The notes below the pieces were generated by a model, which was given only the letters and a program-made list of their open reading frames with translations, ran no database searches and was not told where the DNA came from. The translations under genes and the position numbers were made by a program. Of a stretch of 64,000 nucleotides of DNA, positions 9,388 to 18,214 are shown in pieces. Each line of letters opens with the position of its first letter. Within the stretch, counting starts at the first letter, position 1. Source of the stretch: Phycisphaerales bacterium (GTDB taxonomy: Bacteria; Planctomycetota; Phycisphaerae; Phycisphaerales; UBA1924); assembly GCA_016709445.1 (NCBI GenBank), contig JADJMV010000018.1:17620-81619 (forward strand). The letters are read 5' to 3'.

Positions 9388-11046
9388 ATGAAGCGTTCTC
9401 GCACCTTTTTCCAGATCGGTCTCCTCGGCATCCTCGGCGTCGCCGTCCTCGGCTCGACGCTCCGCATCGCCCAGAAGGGTGACGGATACGCCTTCTTCGA
9501 CCCCCTCGTCGAGGTGCACCACCTGCTGAGCACCCGCGCCTACCGCGAGCCCGACGAGAAGGCGCTGCAGAACGCCGCCATCGCCGGCATGGTGGAGGCC
9601 GTCAACGACCCGTACACCGTCTACGTGCCACCCGCCGAATCGTCCGAGTTCGAGAAGGAACTCATCGGCGAGTACGTCGGCATCGGGGCCCAGGTGAATA
9701 TCCAGGAGGGCTACCTCACCATCGTGACCCCCCTCGATGGCTCCCCGGCCCTCAAGGCCGGCGTCCGCGCCGGCGACAAGTTCGTCGAGATCGAGGGTGA
9801 GTCCACGCTCGGCAAGAGTGTCGACGACTGCATCAAGCTGCTCATGGGCGAGCCAGGCGTGCCCGTCCACGTGACGGTCGAGCGCGACGGGCAGAAACTC
9901 CCGATCACGATCACCCGCGAACGCATCAACACGGTGCAGGTCAAGGGCATCCACCGCAAGGGCGAGAACGACTGGCAGTTCATGCTCGACCCCGACCGCA
10001 AGATCGGTTACATCTGGCTGACCCAGTTCACGCCCGGCTGCGCCGACGAGATCAAGGAGGCGCTCCATTCGGTGGGCGCCGACAGCGGCCAGCTCAAGGG
10101 GCTGATCTTCGACCTCCGCTGGAACCCCGGCGGCGTGCTCAGCGAGGCCATCCAGCTGGTGGACATGTTTGTCTCCGACGGCGTGATCGTCAGCACGCGC
10201 TCGCGCACCGGCGAGGAGGATGTCGACCGCGCCCATGCCGCGGGCACGCTCCCGGACTTCCCCGTGCTCATCATGCTCAACGAGTTCAGCGCCTCGGCCA
10301 GCGAGGTCTTCTCGGGCGCGCTCGTGGACCACAACCGCGCCGTCGTCCTCGGCACCCGCTCGGTCGGCAAGGGGTGCGTCCAGAGCGTCATCCAGATCCC
10401 CAGCGCGCCCGGCGCCGTGCTGAAGGTGACCGACCGGAACTACTACCTGCCCAGCGGGCACAGCCTCCAGCGGGAGGACGATTCGACCGACTGGGGTGTT
10501 GACCCAACCCCCGGCTTCTACATCTCGATGACCGACGAGCAGACCCGCGAGGTCATCCGCCGCCGCCAGCAGGAGGACATTATCCATGAGGGCGCCACGG
10601 GCGCCGACGGATCATCTTTCGCCGACCCTGACTGGGTCGAGTCCGAGATGAAGGACGCCCAGCTCGCCGGCGCCATCCGCGCCATGGATGCGAAGGTCGA
10701 TCAGGGCGAGTGGGCCAAGCCCGGCAGCGACCAGCCCGTGCTCCACCTCGCCTCCGCCGCCGAGCTCAAGCGTCTCGTCCAGGGACGCGACCAGCTCTAC
10801 CGTGAGCTCGAGCGCATCGAGCGCCGGGTGGCCGCCATCGAGGACCACACCGACGTCTCCGAGCAGGACGTCCAGCCCGACCTCTGGCCCGACGACACCA
10901 AGATCGACGGCGGCTCCCTCGAGGTCCGCGACGCCGACGGCAAGGTCGTCGCCCAACTCAAGATTACCAACGCCGACATGGAACGCTGGCTCATCGGGGC
11001 CGGGGTGAAGAAGGAAGACTCCGCGGCGCCCGCCGACGGCAACTAA
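9388..11046 (+). CDS. S41-family C-terminal-processing peptidase with PDZ domain
   Basis: 552-aa membrane-anchored serine protease of the CtpA/Prc type. It has an N-terminal membrane segment (about residues 7-22), then a PDZ domain (EYVGIGAQVNI through SPALKAGVRAGDKFVEIEG). The catalytic Ser-Lys core is NEFSASASEVFSGAL (Ser) and GTRSVGKGCVQ (Lys). The last ~170 residues form a hydrophilic, partly coiled extension not found in minimal Ctp proteases. The ATG at 9388 follows GAGGAACCCC and begins MKRSRTFFQIG. It lies 10 bases before tsaD, so the two probably share a transcript. Likely role: processing of exported proteins or tail-specific proteolysis. Confidence 0.9.
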   Translation: MKRSRTFFQIGLLGILGVAVLGSTLRIAQKGDGYAFFDPLVEVHHLLSTRAYREPDEKALQNAAIAGMVEAVNDPYTVYVPPAESSEFEKELIGEYVGIGAQVNIQEGYLTIVTPLDGSPALKAGVRAGDKFVEIEGESTLGKSVDDCIKLLMGEPGVPVHVTVERDGQKLPITITRERINTVQVKGIHRKGENDWQFMLDPDRKIGYIWLTQFTPGCADEIKEALHSVGADSGQLKGLIFDLRWNPGGVLSEAIQLVDMFVSDGVIVSTRSRTGEEDVDRAHAAGTLPDFPVLIMLNEFSASASEVFSGALVDHNRAVVLGTRSVGKGCVQSVIQIPSAPGAVLKVTDRNYYLPSGHSLQREDDSTDWGVDPTPGFYISMTDEQTREVIRRRQQEDIIHEGATGADGSSFADPDWVESEMKDAQLAGAIRAMDAKVDQGEWAKPGSDQPVLHLASAAELKRLVQGRDQLYRELERIERRVAAIEDHTDVSEQDVQPDLWPDDTKIDGGSLEVRDADGKVVAQLKITNADMERWLIGAGVKKEDSAAPADGN

Positions 11047-11056
11047 CGCGACCGCG

Positions 11057-12169
11057 ATGCTCATCCTCGGTCTCGAATCCTCGTGCGACGAAACCGCCGC
11101 CGCCGTCGTCGAGTGCGGGCGCGCCGTGCGATCCTCGGTCGTCGCCTCGCAGCATGCCCTGCACGAGGAATACGCCGGCGTCGTGCCCGAGATCGCCAGC
11201 CGCGCCCATGTCGAAGCCGTGCTGCCCGTCATCCGCCGTGCCCTGCACGAGGCCGGAGCCAGACTCCACGACGTCGGCGCGATCGCCGTCGGGCACCGGC
11301 CCGGACTGGTGGGCTCGCTGCTCATCGGTATCAGCGCCGCCAAGGCCCTCGCGTGGTCCCTCGGGGTGCCGCTCATCGGCGTCGATCATGTCCACGCCCA
11401 CCTCTACGCCGGCCTGCTCGCCGGGCGCGCGCCGTCCGCCGCTCGGGCCGAATCGCCCGCCTCCTTGCCCGGCGCCCCGCCCGCCCCCGCGCTCGGTCTC
11501 GTCGTCTCTGGCGGGCATACCTCGCTCTACCTCGTGCGGTCCGCCATCGACCTCACCCGCCTCGGGGCAACCATCGACGATGCGCTCGGCGAGGCGTTTG
11601 ACAAGGCCGCGACCATTCTCGGCCTGCCCCACCCCGGAGGGCCGAACCTCGATCGCCTCGCCGCTTCGCCCGGCGCCGACGATCGCGCTCACCGCTTTCC
11701 GATTGCGCGCCTCTCCCCCGATTCGCTGGATCTCTCGTTCTCGGGACTCAAGACCGCGCTGCTCTATGCCGTCCGGGGTCAGCCGGGACGGGGCGAGCAC
11801 GGCCCCCAGGGATATGAACGGACCGAAGCCGAGCTCTCGCCCGAGCGCCGACGCGACCTCGCCGCCAGCTTCCAGCGCGCCGCCATCGATGCGGTGCTAC
11901 TCAAGCTCGCCAGGGCGCTCGATCGCTTCGAAGATCTGGCCGGCGCGCCGTGCGCTTCGCTCGTGACCGGAGGGGGCGTCACGGCCAATTCCCTCCTCCG
12001 CCGAGAGCTCGCCCGCGTCGCCGTAGAGCGCCGCCTCCCGCTCATCCTCCCGCCCCACGAACTGTGCGTTGACAACGCCGCCATGATCGCCGGGCTCGGC
12101 TACGAGTTGCTCCGCGCCGGGCGGGTCGCCGACCTCTCCCTCGCCCCGGTCCCCACCACGGCCTGCTAG
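11057..12169 (+). CDS. tsaD: tRNA N6-adenosine threonylcarbamoyltransferase
   Basis: 370-aa enzyme transferring threonylcarbamoyl from threonylcarbamoyl-AMP to A37 of ANN-decoding tRNAs (t6A), working with TsaB and TsaE. The opening LILGLESSCDETAAAVV, the metal-binding HVHAHLYAG (HxxxH), SGGHTSLYLV, DDALGEAFDKAA, HPGGPNLDRLA, FSGLKTA and GGGVTANSLLRREL are all diagnostic. It is slightly longer than usual (about 340) because of Ala/Pro-rich linkers. It starts 10 bases after the S41 protease stop and is followed at 32 bp by the zincin gene. Confidence 0.95.
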   Translation: MLILGLESSCDETAAAVVECGRAVRSSVVASQHALHEEYAGVVPEIASRAHVEAVLPVIRRALHEAGARLHDVGAIAVGHRPGLVGSLLIGISAAKALAWSLGVPLIGVDHVHAHLYAGLLAGRAPSAARAESPASLPGAPPAPALGLVVSGGHTSLYLVRSAIDLTRLGATIDDALGEAFDKAATILGLPHPGGPNLDRLAASPGADDRAHRFPIARLSPDSLDLSFSGLKTALLYAVRGQPGRGEHGPQGYERTEAELSPERRRDLAASFQRAAIDAVLLKLARALDRFEDLAGAPCASLVTGGGVTANSLLRRELARVAVERRLPLILPPHELCVDNAAMIAGLGYELLRAGRVADLSLAPVPTTAC

Positions 12170-12201
12170 ACCGCGTGCTAGGCTGGAGCCGGAGGAAGCC
12201 C

Positions 12202-13032
12202 ATGCCCGGAGCGATCATGTCCCCGCCGACCCTTGCGTGCATCCTGCTCACCGCGGCGGCGCGCGGCCAGGTCGAGACCGCTGTGCCCGCTCCGCCACCG
12301 GCCCCGAGCCCGGCCGCGGCGACACCAGACGAGCCCCTCGAGACGCTCTACGAACACCGTGAGCTCCGGGGATTCGGCATCCGGATCCGCCGCGAGTTCG
12401 TCGCGCGCGACCCCGACCTCCTCGCGCGCGTGCTTACTCGACTGGACGCCGACCTCGAGGAGATCAACCACCTGCTGCCGCCGCCCGCGCTCGACGCTCT
12501 GCGCGGCACAACGATCTGGGTGGAACTCCAGGGGGCCAGGGTCGAGGGCATGTCCGGGCGAGGGCTGTGCTGCCATTGGTCCGCCGACTGGCTCGCCTCC
12601 GTCGGCCTGCCCCGCGAGAAGGCCGGCGGGGTCGAGATCGTCAACCCGCACGACTATCTGGACTGGCGCACCACACAGCCCTACATGCTCCTGCATGAGC
12701 TGTCCCACGCCTACCACCGCCTCATCGGGCCCGACCTGCCCGAGATCCTCGATGCCTACCACCACGCCATCGACTCGGGTCTCTATGAGCACGTCGAACG
12801 CAACAGCGTCCCGGCCGGCGAGACCGTCCGCGCCTACGCCGCGACCAACCACCACGAGTATTTCGCCGAACTCAGCGAGGCCTACTTCGCCCTGAACGAC
12901 TTCGAGCCGTACACCCGCACGCAGCTCGAGGCCCTCGACCCGCAGGGGCTCGAGATGGTCGCCGGACTCTGGAACCTCGCTCCCGAGGAGATCGCCGCCC
13001 GAGTGGCCGCGGCGGACGCCACGCGTGACTAA
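12202..13032 (+). CDS. Exported putative zincin metallopeptidase
   Basis: 276-aa secreted protein with a short signal peptide (MSPPTLACILLTAAARGQ). It has a clear zinc motif, HELSHAYH, within MLLHELSHAYHRLIGPDLPEI. A probable third ligand is Glu in NHHEYFAELSEAYF about 40 residues on. The HExxH plus downstream E-F-A-E arrangement resembles the anthrax-lethal-factor-like/M34 style of zincin, but I cannot name the family. The start at 12202 was chosen over an in-frame codon 27 bases earlier because GGAGGA lies 6 bases before it. Its last 8 bases overlap the GGQ-protein gene, indicating coupled translation. Confidence 0.72.
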   Translation: MPGAIMSPPTLACILLTAAARGQVETAVPAPPPAPSPAAATPDEPLETLYEHRELRGFGIRIRREFVARDPDLLARVLTRLDADLEEINHLLPPPALDALRGTTIWVELQGARVEGMSGRGLCCHWSADWLASVGLPREKAGGVEIVNPHDYLDWRTTQPYMLLHELSHAYHRLIGPDLPEILDAYHHAIDSGLYEHVERNSVPAGETVRAYAATNHHEYFAELSEAYFALNDFEPYTRTQLEALDPQGLEMVAGLWNLAPEEIAARVAAADATRD

Positions 13033-13579
13033 CGACCCCTTCTCCGACCCACAGTGGCGAGAGAGCCGGCACCCTGCGGGCCTCCCCGACGCCGAACTGC
13101 TCGCCCAGAGCGAGCTGGGCCGCGGGCGGACCGGCGGGCCCGGGGGCCAGCACCGAAACCGTGTCGCGACGCATGTCACGCTCACCCACCTGGAGACCGG
13201 CGTATTGGCCCAGGCCGGTGAGCGGCGCAGCGCCGAGGAGAACAAGGCCGCCGCGCTGCGCCGCCTCCGCTACGCCCTCGCCGTCGAGCACCGCACGCCG
13301 GTCGCCCCCGGGGAGGCGCGGACGCTGCTCTGGTCGACCCGGTGCACCGGTGCTGGGCGAATCGTCTGCGCCGAACGACACCACGACCACCCCACGCTCA
13401 TCGCCGAAGCTCTGGACGTGCTCGCCGCCTGCGCGTGGGATGCCGCGCGGGCCGCCACGCGCCTGTGTTGCACCCAGACCCAATTGGTCCGCCTCCTCGG
13501 CGAGCATCCCCCGGCCCTCGAGCGCCTCAACCGGGAGCGCAGGGAGCGCGGCTCCCGCCCGCTCTCTCCCCGGGCCTGA
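13025..13579 (+). CDS. Peptide chain release factor-like protein (GGQ ribosome-rescue type)
   Basis: 184-aa protein with an RF-1-type peptidyl-hydrolase domain: GRGRTGGPGGQHRNRV carries the universal GGQ motif, followed by ATHVTLTHLETG. It lacks the codon-recognition domain of RF1 and RF2, so it is of the ArfB/ICT1/PrfH-like class that frees nascent chains from stalled ribosomes or split 50S subunits. The C-terminal half is helical and Arg-rich, ending RERGSRPLSPRA, which may contact rRNA. The start is GTG at 13025, overlapping the upstream gene by 8 bases. The exact subfamily is unassigned. Confidence 0.85.
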   Translation: MTNDPFSDPQWRESRHPAGLPDAELLAQSELGRGRTGGPGGQHRNRVATHVTLTHLETGVLAQAGERRSAEENKAAALRRLRYALAVEHRTPVAPGEARTLLWSTRCTGAGRIVCAERHHDHPTLIAEALDVLAACAWDAARAATRLCCTQTQLVRLLGEHPPALERLNRERRERGSRPLSPRA

Positions 13580-13766
13580 GGGCCCACCAGACCAGGCAGC
13601 CCGCTGGGCCGGGCCCCACGGGGGCAGCCGCCACAGCACGCATGGGCTCCCCCCGATTCTGTGGGCTCCGGCCGGCCTCGGCGGATTCACGGGCCAGCGC
13701 GAGCGGACAAGCAGCCCTTCGCGGAGCGAGCGGCCCGACGCCCTGGGCCGCGCGATCACGGACCGT

Positions 13767-15274
13767 TCATCCCGCCGGCGAATCCGCCGCCGATCCGCCA
13801 CGCTCCGGCACGCCGAGGGCGCGCGCGAGCGGATCAAGATGCGCACCGAACCGCTTCCAGCGGCCGATCGACGAGGAGTAGATGGGCCGGCGGACCTGAT
13901 CGGCGCTCTCGGTGATGACATCGCGTCTGGTCTCGTAGAACCGCAGACACTGCTCGTCCCACTCCAGCCCGGTGAACTCGACCACGCGACGCGCGGCCCC
14001 ATCGAGGTCCGCGACGAGCTCCTCGTAGACGACCTCCATCATCGGCAGCGACGTCACCCGGCGCCAGTGCTCCATGATGCGCTCGTACGCACGGTAGTAC
14101 CGCCCCAGGTGCACGAGGTCGCCCGCGAAGGGCTGGTTGTTTGCCCCGCCGAAGAGGTGCGTGTAGCACGACAGACAGGTATCGCGCGGATCGCGCCGGC
14201 AATGGATGACCCGCGCCTGCGGGAAGAGCAGCTCGATCATGCCCAGGTGGAGGAAGTTCTGCGGCAGCTTGTCGGTGAAGCGCTCCGCGCGGGGCGAGGG
14301 CTCGGTCATCAGCCTCTGGACCTTCTGGCTCTCCCGGTCCAGGGTCGGCTGGCGCAGCGCGTCGAGCTGCGCCGCGATCGACGGCCGCTCCACGGTCGGC
14401 ATCAAGAGGTCCCGGGCCGCCATCGCGACGAAGTTCAGCTCCCCCCCGCCGTACGCCCCAGGGTGCGACGCGATGATCTGCTCGACCAGCGACGTCCCCG
14501 AGCGAGGCATCCCCACGATGAACACCAGTTGCCCGGCCTTCCGGTTGCGCGCCCGCGGCAGCGACGCGAGACGCTCTGCCGACCAACTCGCCATCGTGTC
14601 CGTGATGGCCGCGTCGTGCAACTCGGGATGAAACACCGTGCCGCGGAACTCATTCGCCCGCGCGTAGTGTCGCCACGCCCCTCATAGTCCGCGGACTTCT
14701 CGAGCAGTTCCCCGAGCTGCATGTGCGGCCACGCCATCTGCTGGCCCGTCCCCCCCGACGACACCGCCCGCTCAAGCACCTCCCGCGCCTCGGGCAGCCG
14801 CTTCGCCGACGAGAGCAGCCTGGCCAGCGTGGCCAGATACTGAGGATTCGTCGCGCCGGCCTGGTACGCCGGCATCATCAGACCAATCCCCTCCTCGAGC
14901 CGACCACGGACGTAGAGCAGATCCCCTTTGGTCTCGACCGCCGAAAGGTTGGTCGGATCGATCGCCAGCCCCCGGTCGGCGGCGGCGAGCGCGTCGTCGA
15001 GCCGGTGCGCCGCCCGCAGCGCGATCGCCTGCACCGCAAAGAACTCCGGCACCGTGTCGCGCAGCCGGATCGCTTCCCGGATGGCCCGGAGGCACGCCGG
15101 TATGTCCAGCGTTGCGAGCTGAGCGCACGCCAGGAGGTAGTGCGGCCCGGCGTCCTTCGGGTCGTCCTTGATCAGCTCTCGGTAGATCTGGATCGCACCC
15201 GCATGGTTCGCCCCAACCTCCAGGCGCTGGGCGACCTGGACTCTCCGGAGCTTCTCCTGCTGCGGCATCGGCAT
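13767..15274 (-). CDS. TPR-sulfotransferase fusion protein (frameshifted)
   Basis: Two reading frames join into one protein. Bases 15274 to about 14680 encode an N-terminal tetratricopeptide domain (LEVGANHAGAIQIYRELIKD, RLDDALAAADRGLAIDPTN). Bases about 14680 to 13767 encode a PAPS-dependent sulfotransferase with the 5'-phosphosulfate loop VFIVGMPRSGTSLVEQI and the 3'-phosphate region IHCRRDPRDTCLSCY. The break is at the C4 run 14678-14681 (G4 on the coding strand). One extra G gives EGAWRHYARANEFRGTVFHPE, a smooth join. TPR-sulfotransferases of this build are common in planctomycetes and proteobacteria; the acceptor is unknown. The 13580-13766 gap downstream holds no gene. Confidence 0.82.
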
Positions 15275-15494
15275 GGCCCAAGGTTATGCGCATACCGCTG
15301 AGAATGACGGGCGAGGGTACCTCTCGAGCGGGTCCGGCGCCCGCCGGCGCTGCTTGGACCCCAACCCCCCCCTCGTACTCGGCGTGACTCGCGACAGCAA
15401 ATCGAGCCCCCCGGAGTGCCAGCGCGGACCTGGTATCCTCGGCCGTCTCGATGCCGACACGCCCCCGCAACCGTCCCCGTCGGGGAACACGCCG

Positions 15495-16883
15495 ATGCCG
15501 CCAGGATTGAGCTCCGTCATCCAGTGCTCCCGCCGCCGATTCAACGGCATCGCGGCCGCGAGCCTCATGTCCGGGCTATGGCGGAGCGCTCCCCGCGAAG
15601 ACGGCGAGGTCTTCCTGCGAGATCAGGCGAGGCGCGTCATCGAGTCGGCGCGACTCAGTGCCGACGCTCCGAACAACCGGACCGGCCACGACCTCCACGT
15701 TCCGGGCGGGAATATGGGCTACCCCGCCTTCTGGATCCGCGACGCCGCGATGATGCTCGGGGCCGATTTCATCGGTGCGGCCGAACTCTCGGGCTGGATC
15801 AGGCTGATCTGCTCGACCATACCCGAGCCGGTTGACTACAACGTGCGTGAGGGGGTCGTGGTCCCGGCGTGGAGCGTTCCCGATCACATCACCTTCGAAG
15901 GGAAGGCATGCTTCTACCCCGGCAGCTACGAGACCGGCGACCGGCAGGGCGGCGCGCCCTGGGGCAAGTACCCGCCCCTCGACGATGCCTTCTACTTCCT
16001 CCAGATGATCGTGCGGCACTGGCGCCTGACCGGTAGCACCACGCCGGCCGGCCCGACCCTAACGACCTCGGCCCGCGAGCGCCCGCTCGCCGAGATCTGC
16101 GACCACGTCTACGACGCCGTGCCGTGCGACGCGGAAACCAAGCTCGTTGTCGCCGGCGATGTCGACACGGAGAACGCCAAGGACTGGGGCTTCTGTGACT
16201 CGATCTTGAAGAGTGGCAAGCTGCTCTTCCCCTCGCTCCTGAAACTCGACGCCGCCCGTGGCCTGAGCGAGCTCTTTGGGGCCGCGGGCGACCCCGACCG
16301 CGCAGCGAGGTACCGGCAGGACGCCGAGACGCTCGCCGCCGCGATCAAGCCCGCCTTTCTGACGTCCGCCGCCGAGGCCGACGAGGGGTGGCTCCACTCC
16401 GCGACCGGCGTCGGGAACCAGCCCGACGTCTGGGGCAGCGCGTTCGCCGTCCACTCCGGCGCCATCAGCGGTGACGACGCGGCCAGAATCTCCCACGCGC
16501 TCGGAAGGGCCTACCGCGAACGCACCGCCGTCCGCGGCGGCTTCGTCCGCCACCTGCTCACCACCGATCCGACCAACGCGGGGGGCTGGGAGCGGTCGGT
16601 CTCTCCGCTCGGCGAATACCAGAATGGCGGCTACTGGGGCACGCCCGTCGGCTGGTACATCAGCGCACTCCACAAGACCGACGAGGACCTCGCCCGCGCC
16701 CTGGCCCGAGACTATCTCACAACGCTCAGAGGCCACCTGCGCCCGGATGGCACGGCCGAGGCCTGGGAATGGGTCAACGAAGAGCGAGCCCGCACCGCCA
16801 ACTCCCTCTACGTCGCGACCGTCGCGCTTCCCTACCTCGCCTTGCAAGACGCCGGACTCCTCGGCCTCCTCCGACCTCTCTAA
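15495..16883 (+). CDS. Tat-exported six-hairpin glycosidase-like protein
   Basis: 462-aa protein with a twin-arginine signal (CSRRRFNGIAAASLM) near the N-terminus. The body looks like an alpha/alpha-toroid (six-hairpin) glycosidase: GGNMGYPAFWIRDAAMMLG, DDAFYFLQMIVRHWRLTG, DWGFCDSILKSGKLLFPS, YRERTAVRGGFVRHL, GYWGTPVGWYISALHKTD and a C-terminal AWEWVNEERARTANSLYVATVALPYL. Asp and Glu in WIRDAA and EWVNEE are candidate catalytic residues. I cannot assign a GH family. The ATG at 15495 was chosen because it places the Tat motif at the N-terminus. It is divergent from the TPR-sulfotransferase gene. Confidence 0.65.
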   Translation: MPPGLSSVIQCSRRRFNGIAAASLMSGLWRSAPREDGEVFLRDQARRVIESARLSADAPNNRTGHDLHVPGGNMGYPAFWIRDAAMMLGADFIGAAELSGWIRLICSTIPEPVDYNVREGVVVPAWSVPDHITFEGKACFYPGSYETGDRQGGAPWGKYPPLDDAFYFLQMIVRHWRLTGSTTPAGPTLTTSARERPLAEICDHVYDAVPCDAETKLVVAGDVDTENAKDWGFCDSILKSGKLLFPSLLKLDAARGLSELFGAAGDPDRAARYRQDAETLAAAIKPAFLTSAAEADEGWLHSATGVGNQPDVWGSAFAVHSGAISGDDAARISHALGRAYRERTAVRGGFVRHLLTTDPTNAGGWERSVSPLGEYQNGGYWGTPVGWYISALHKTDEDLARALARDYLTTLRGHLRPDGTAEAWEWVNEERARTANSLYVATVALPYLALQDAGLLGLLRPL

Positions 16884-16938
16884 CCGCCGCCAACACCGGA
16901 GCCACCCGATCGACCCTCTGACCCCCTGTCCCCACTCC

Positions 16939-16984
16939 GTCTCTTCGTCTCTTCATCTCTTCGTCTCTTCGCTTCACTGTCTCC
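16939..16984 (-). repeat. Octamer tandem repeat (GAGACGAA type), locus 2
   Basis: About five to six imperfect 8-base units immediately 3' of the nitroreductase stop, in the convergent gap with the Tat glycosidase gene. On the minus strand they read GAAGCGAA, GAGACGAA, GAGATGAA, GAGACGAA and GAGACGGA, preceded by GGGGGAGACAGT. Same unit, strand and position relative to the gene as the arrays at 2012 and 27091. Confidence 0.75.
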
Positions 16985-16987
16985 CCC

Positions 16988-17641
16988 TCAAGCCCACACC
17001 ACGATCTCTCCCTCCCCCTTCCGCCCGATATCCGGCACCACGCAGTCCGCCGCCGGGTACCCAACCGGGATCAGCAGGAAAGGGCGCTCGTGCGCCGGAC
17101 GCCCCAGCACCTCCGAGAGGAACCCCATCGGGCTCGGCGTGTGCGTGAGCGTCGCGAGCCCCGCGTGATGGGCTGCGGCCAGCAGCATGCCCGTTGCGAT
17201 CCCCACGCTCTCGTTGACGTAGTACACCTGCCCGCCCTCATCGGTCTTCATGAGCTTGAAGACCACGATGAGCCACGGCGCGATCTCGAGGAACTCCTTG
17301 TGCTCGTCGGTGCCGAGGGGCGCGAGATCTTCGAGCCATTCCGGCGGGGCGCGGCGCGTGTAGAACTCCCGCTCCTCTTCTTCGGCCGCGAGGCGAATGC
17401 GGCGTTTGATCTCCGGATCCCGCACGGCGACGAACCGCCACGGCTGCTTGTTGGCCCCGCTCGGGGCGGTGCCCGCAGCCAGGAGCACGCGCCGGATCGT
17501 CTCCTCACTCACCGGCCGATCGGCAAACATCCGGACGGTTCGCCGCCTGCGCATGATGTCGTAGAACCTCCCCGCGGCCTCTTCCGCGGGCATACCGGGG
17601 TCGTATCGCTCGAGGGGGATGTGGGCGGGTGGGCGATTCAT
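16988..17641 (-). CDS. Nitroreductase-family flavoprotein, iodotyrosine-deiodinase-like
   Basis: 217-aa FMN protein. RRRRTVRMFADRPV and APSGANKQPWRFVAV form the FMN site. The middle (AAEEEEREFYTRR...PPEWLEDLAPLGTDEHKEFLEIAP) and end (ATLTHTPSPMGFLSEVLGRP, ERPFLLIPVGYPA, VPDIGRKG) follow vertebrate iodotyrosine deiodinase (IYD) closely. The EEEE...Y and H-K segments correspond to the IYD active-site lid that binds the tyrosine zwitterion. Bacterial IYD homologues dehalogenate halotyrosines. AGGA precedes the ATG at 17641, which was preferred over one 27 bases upstream. It is divergent from the cupin gene. The subfamily is supported by remembered motif similarity only. Confidence 0.8.
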   Translation of the reverse strand: MNRPPAHIPLERYDPGMPAEEAAGRFYDIMRRRRTVRMFADRPVSEETIRRVLLAAGTAPSGANKQPWRFVAVRDPEIKRRIRLAAEEEEREFYTRRAPPEWLEDLAPLGTDEHKEFLEIAPWLIVVFKLMKTDEGGQVYYVNESVGIATGMLLAAAHHAGLATLTHTPSPMGFLSEVLGRPAHERPFLLIPVGYPAADCVVPDIGRKGEGEIVVWA

Positions 17642-17778
17642 GGGGTCCTTTCGGCACGGAGTCTGCAAGATAATCGCCCGGGCCCATCGCCGCGTCCCTG
17701 CGAGGCGAAAGATGATCCGGCCGACTTCCGCCTCGCCGACCCCAGCATCGGACGGCGGGAACTCGGTGGAGGAATGCC

Positions 17779-18174
17779 ATGGAAATCAGACGCAGCGGTG
17801 GGCAACCATCCAGCAGAGGGCCTTCGGAGTACTTCATCGGTCAGGTGCGCATCGATCCCCTGCTCTCGCCGCCCGAGCCGTCGCGGGTTTCGGGCGCGAG
17901 CGTCACCTTTGAGCCCGGCGCCCGGACTGCCTGGCACACGCATCCGCTCGGTCAGACGCTTGTCGTGACCGCCGGATCCGGCTGGGCGCAGCGGTGGGGG
18001 GGGCCGGTCGAGGAGATCCGGCAGGGCGACGTGGTCTGGTTCCCGCCGGGCGAGAAGCACTGGCACGGCGCGACGCCGACGACCGCGATGACCCACATCG
18101 CCATCCAGGAGCGGCTCGATGGGAAGGCGGTCGAGTGGATGGAGTATGTGACCGAGCGCCAGTATCAGCGATGA
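17779..18174 (+). CDS. Cupin-domain protein
   Basis: 131-aa single cupin fold. Metal-binding residues appear as HTHPLGQTLVVTAGSG (motif 1: two His, with Gln where Glu is usual) and EEIRQGDVVWFPPGEKHWHGA (motif 2: His). It resembles small cupins annotated as (R)-mandelonitrile-lyase-like or carboxymuconolactone-decarboxylase-associated. The substrate cannot be assigned. It is followed at 40 bp by an aldo/keto reductase on the same strand and is divergent from the nitroreductase. The three may act on related small aromatic or quinone substrates, but that is inference from position alone. Confidence 0.8.
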   Translation: MEIRRSGGQPSSRGPSEYFIGQVRIDPLLSPPEPSRVSGASVTFEPGARTAWHTHPLGQTLVVTAGSGWAQRWGGPVEEIRQGDVVWFPPGEKHWHGATPTTAMTHIAIQERLDGKAVEWMEYVTERQYQR

Positions 18175-18214
18175 GGCGGGCGTGGCGAGCCCGGCGCGCC
18201 AGAGGAGTTTCAGC

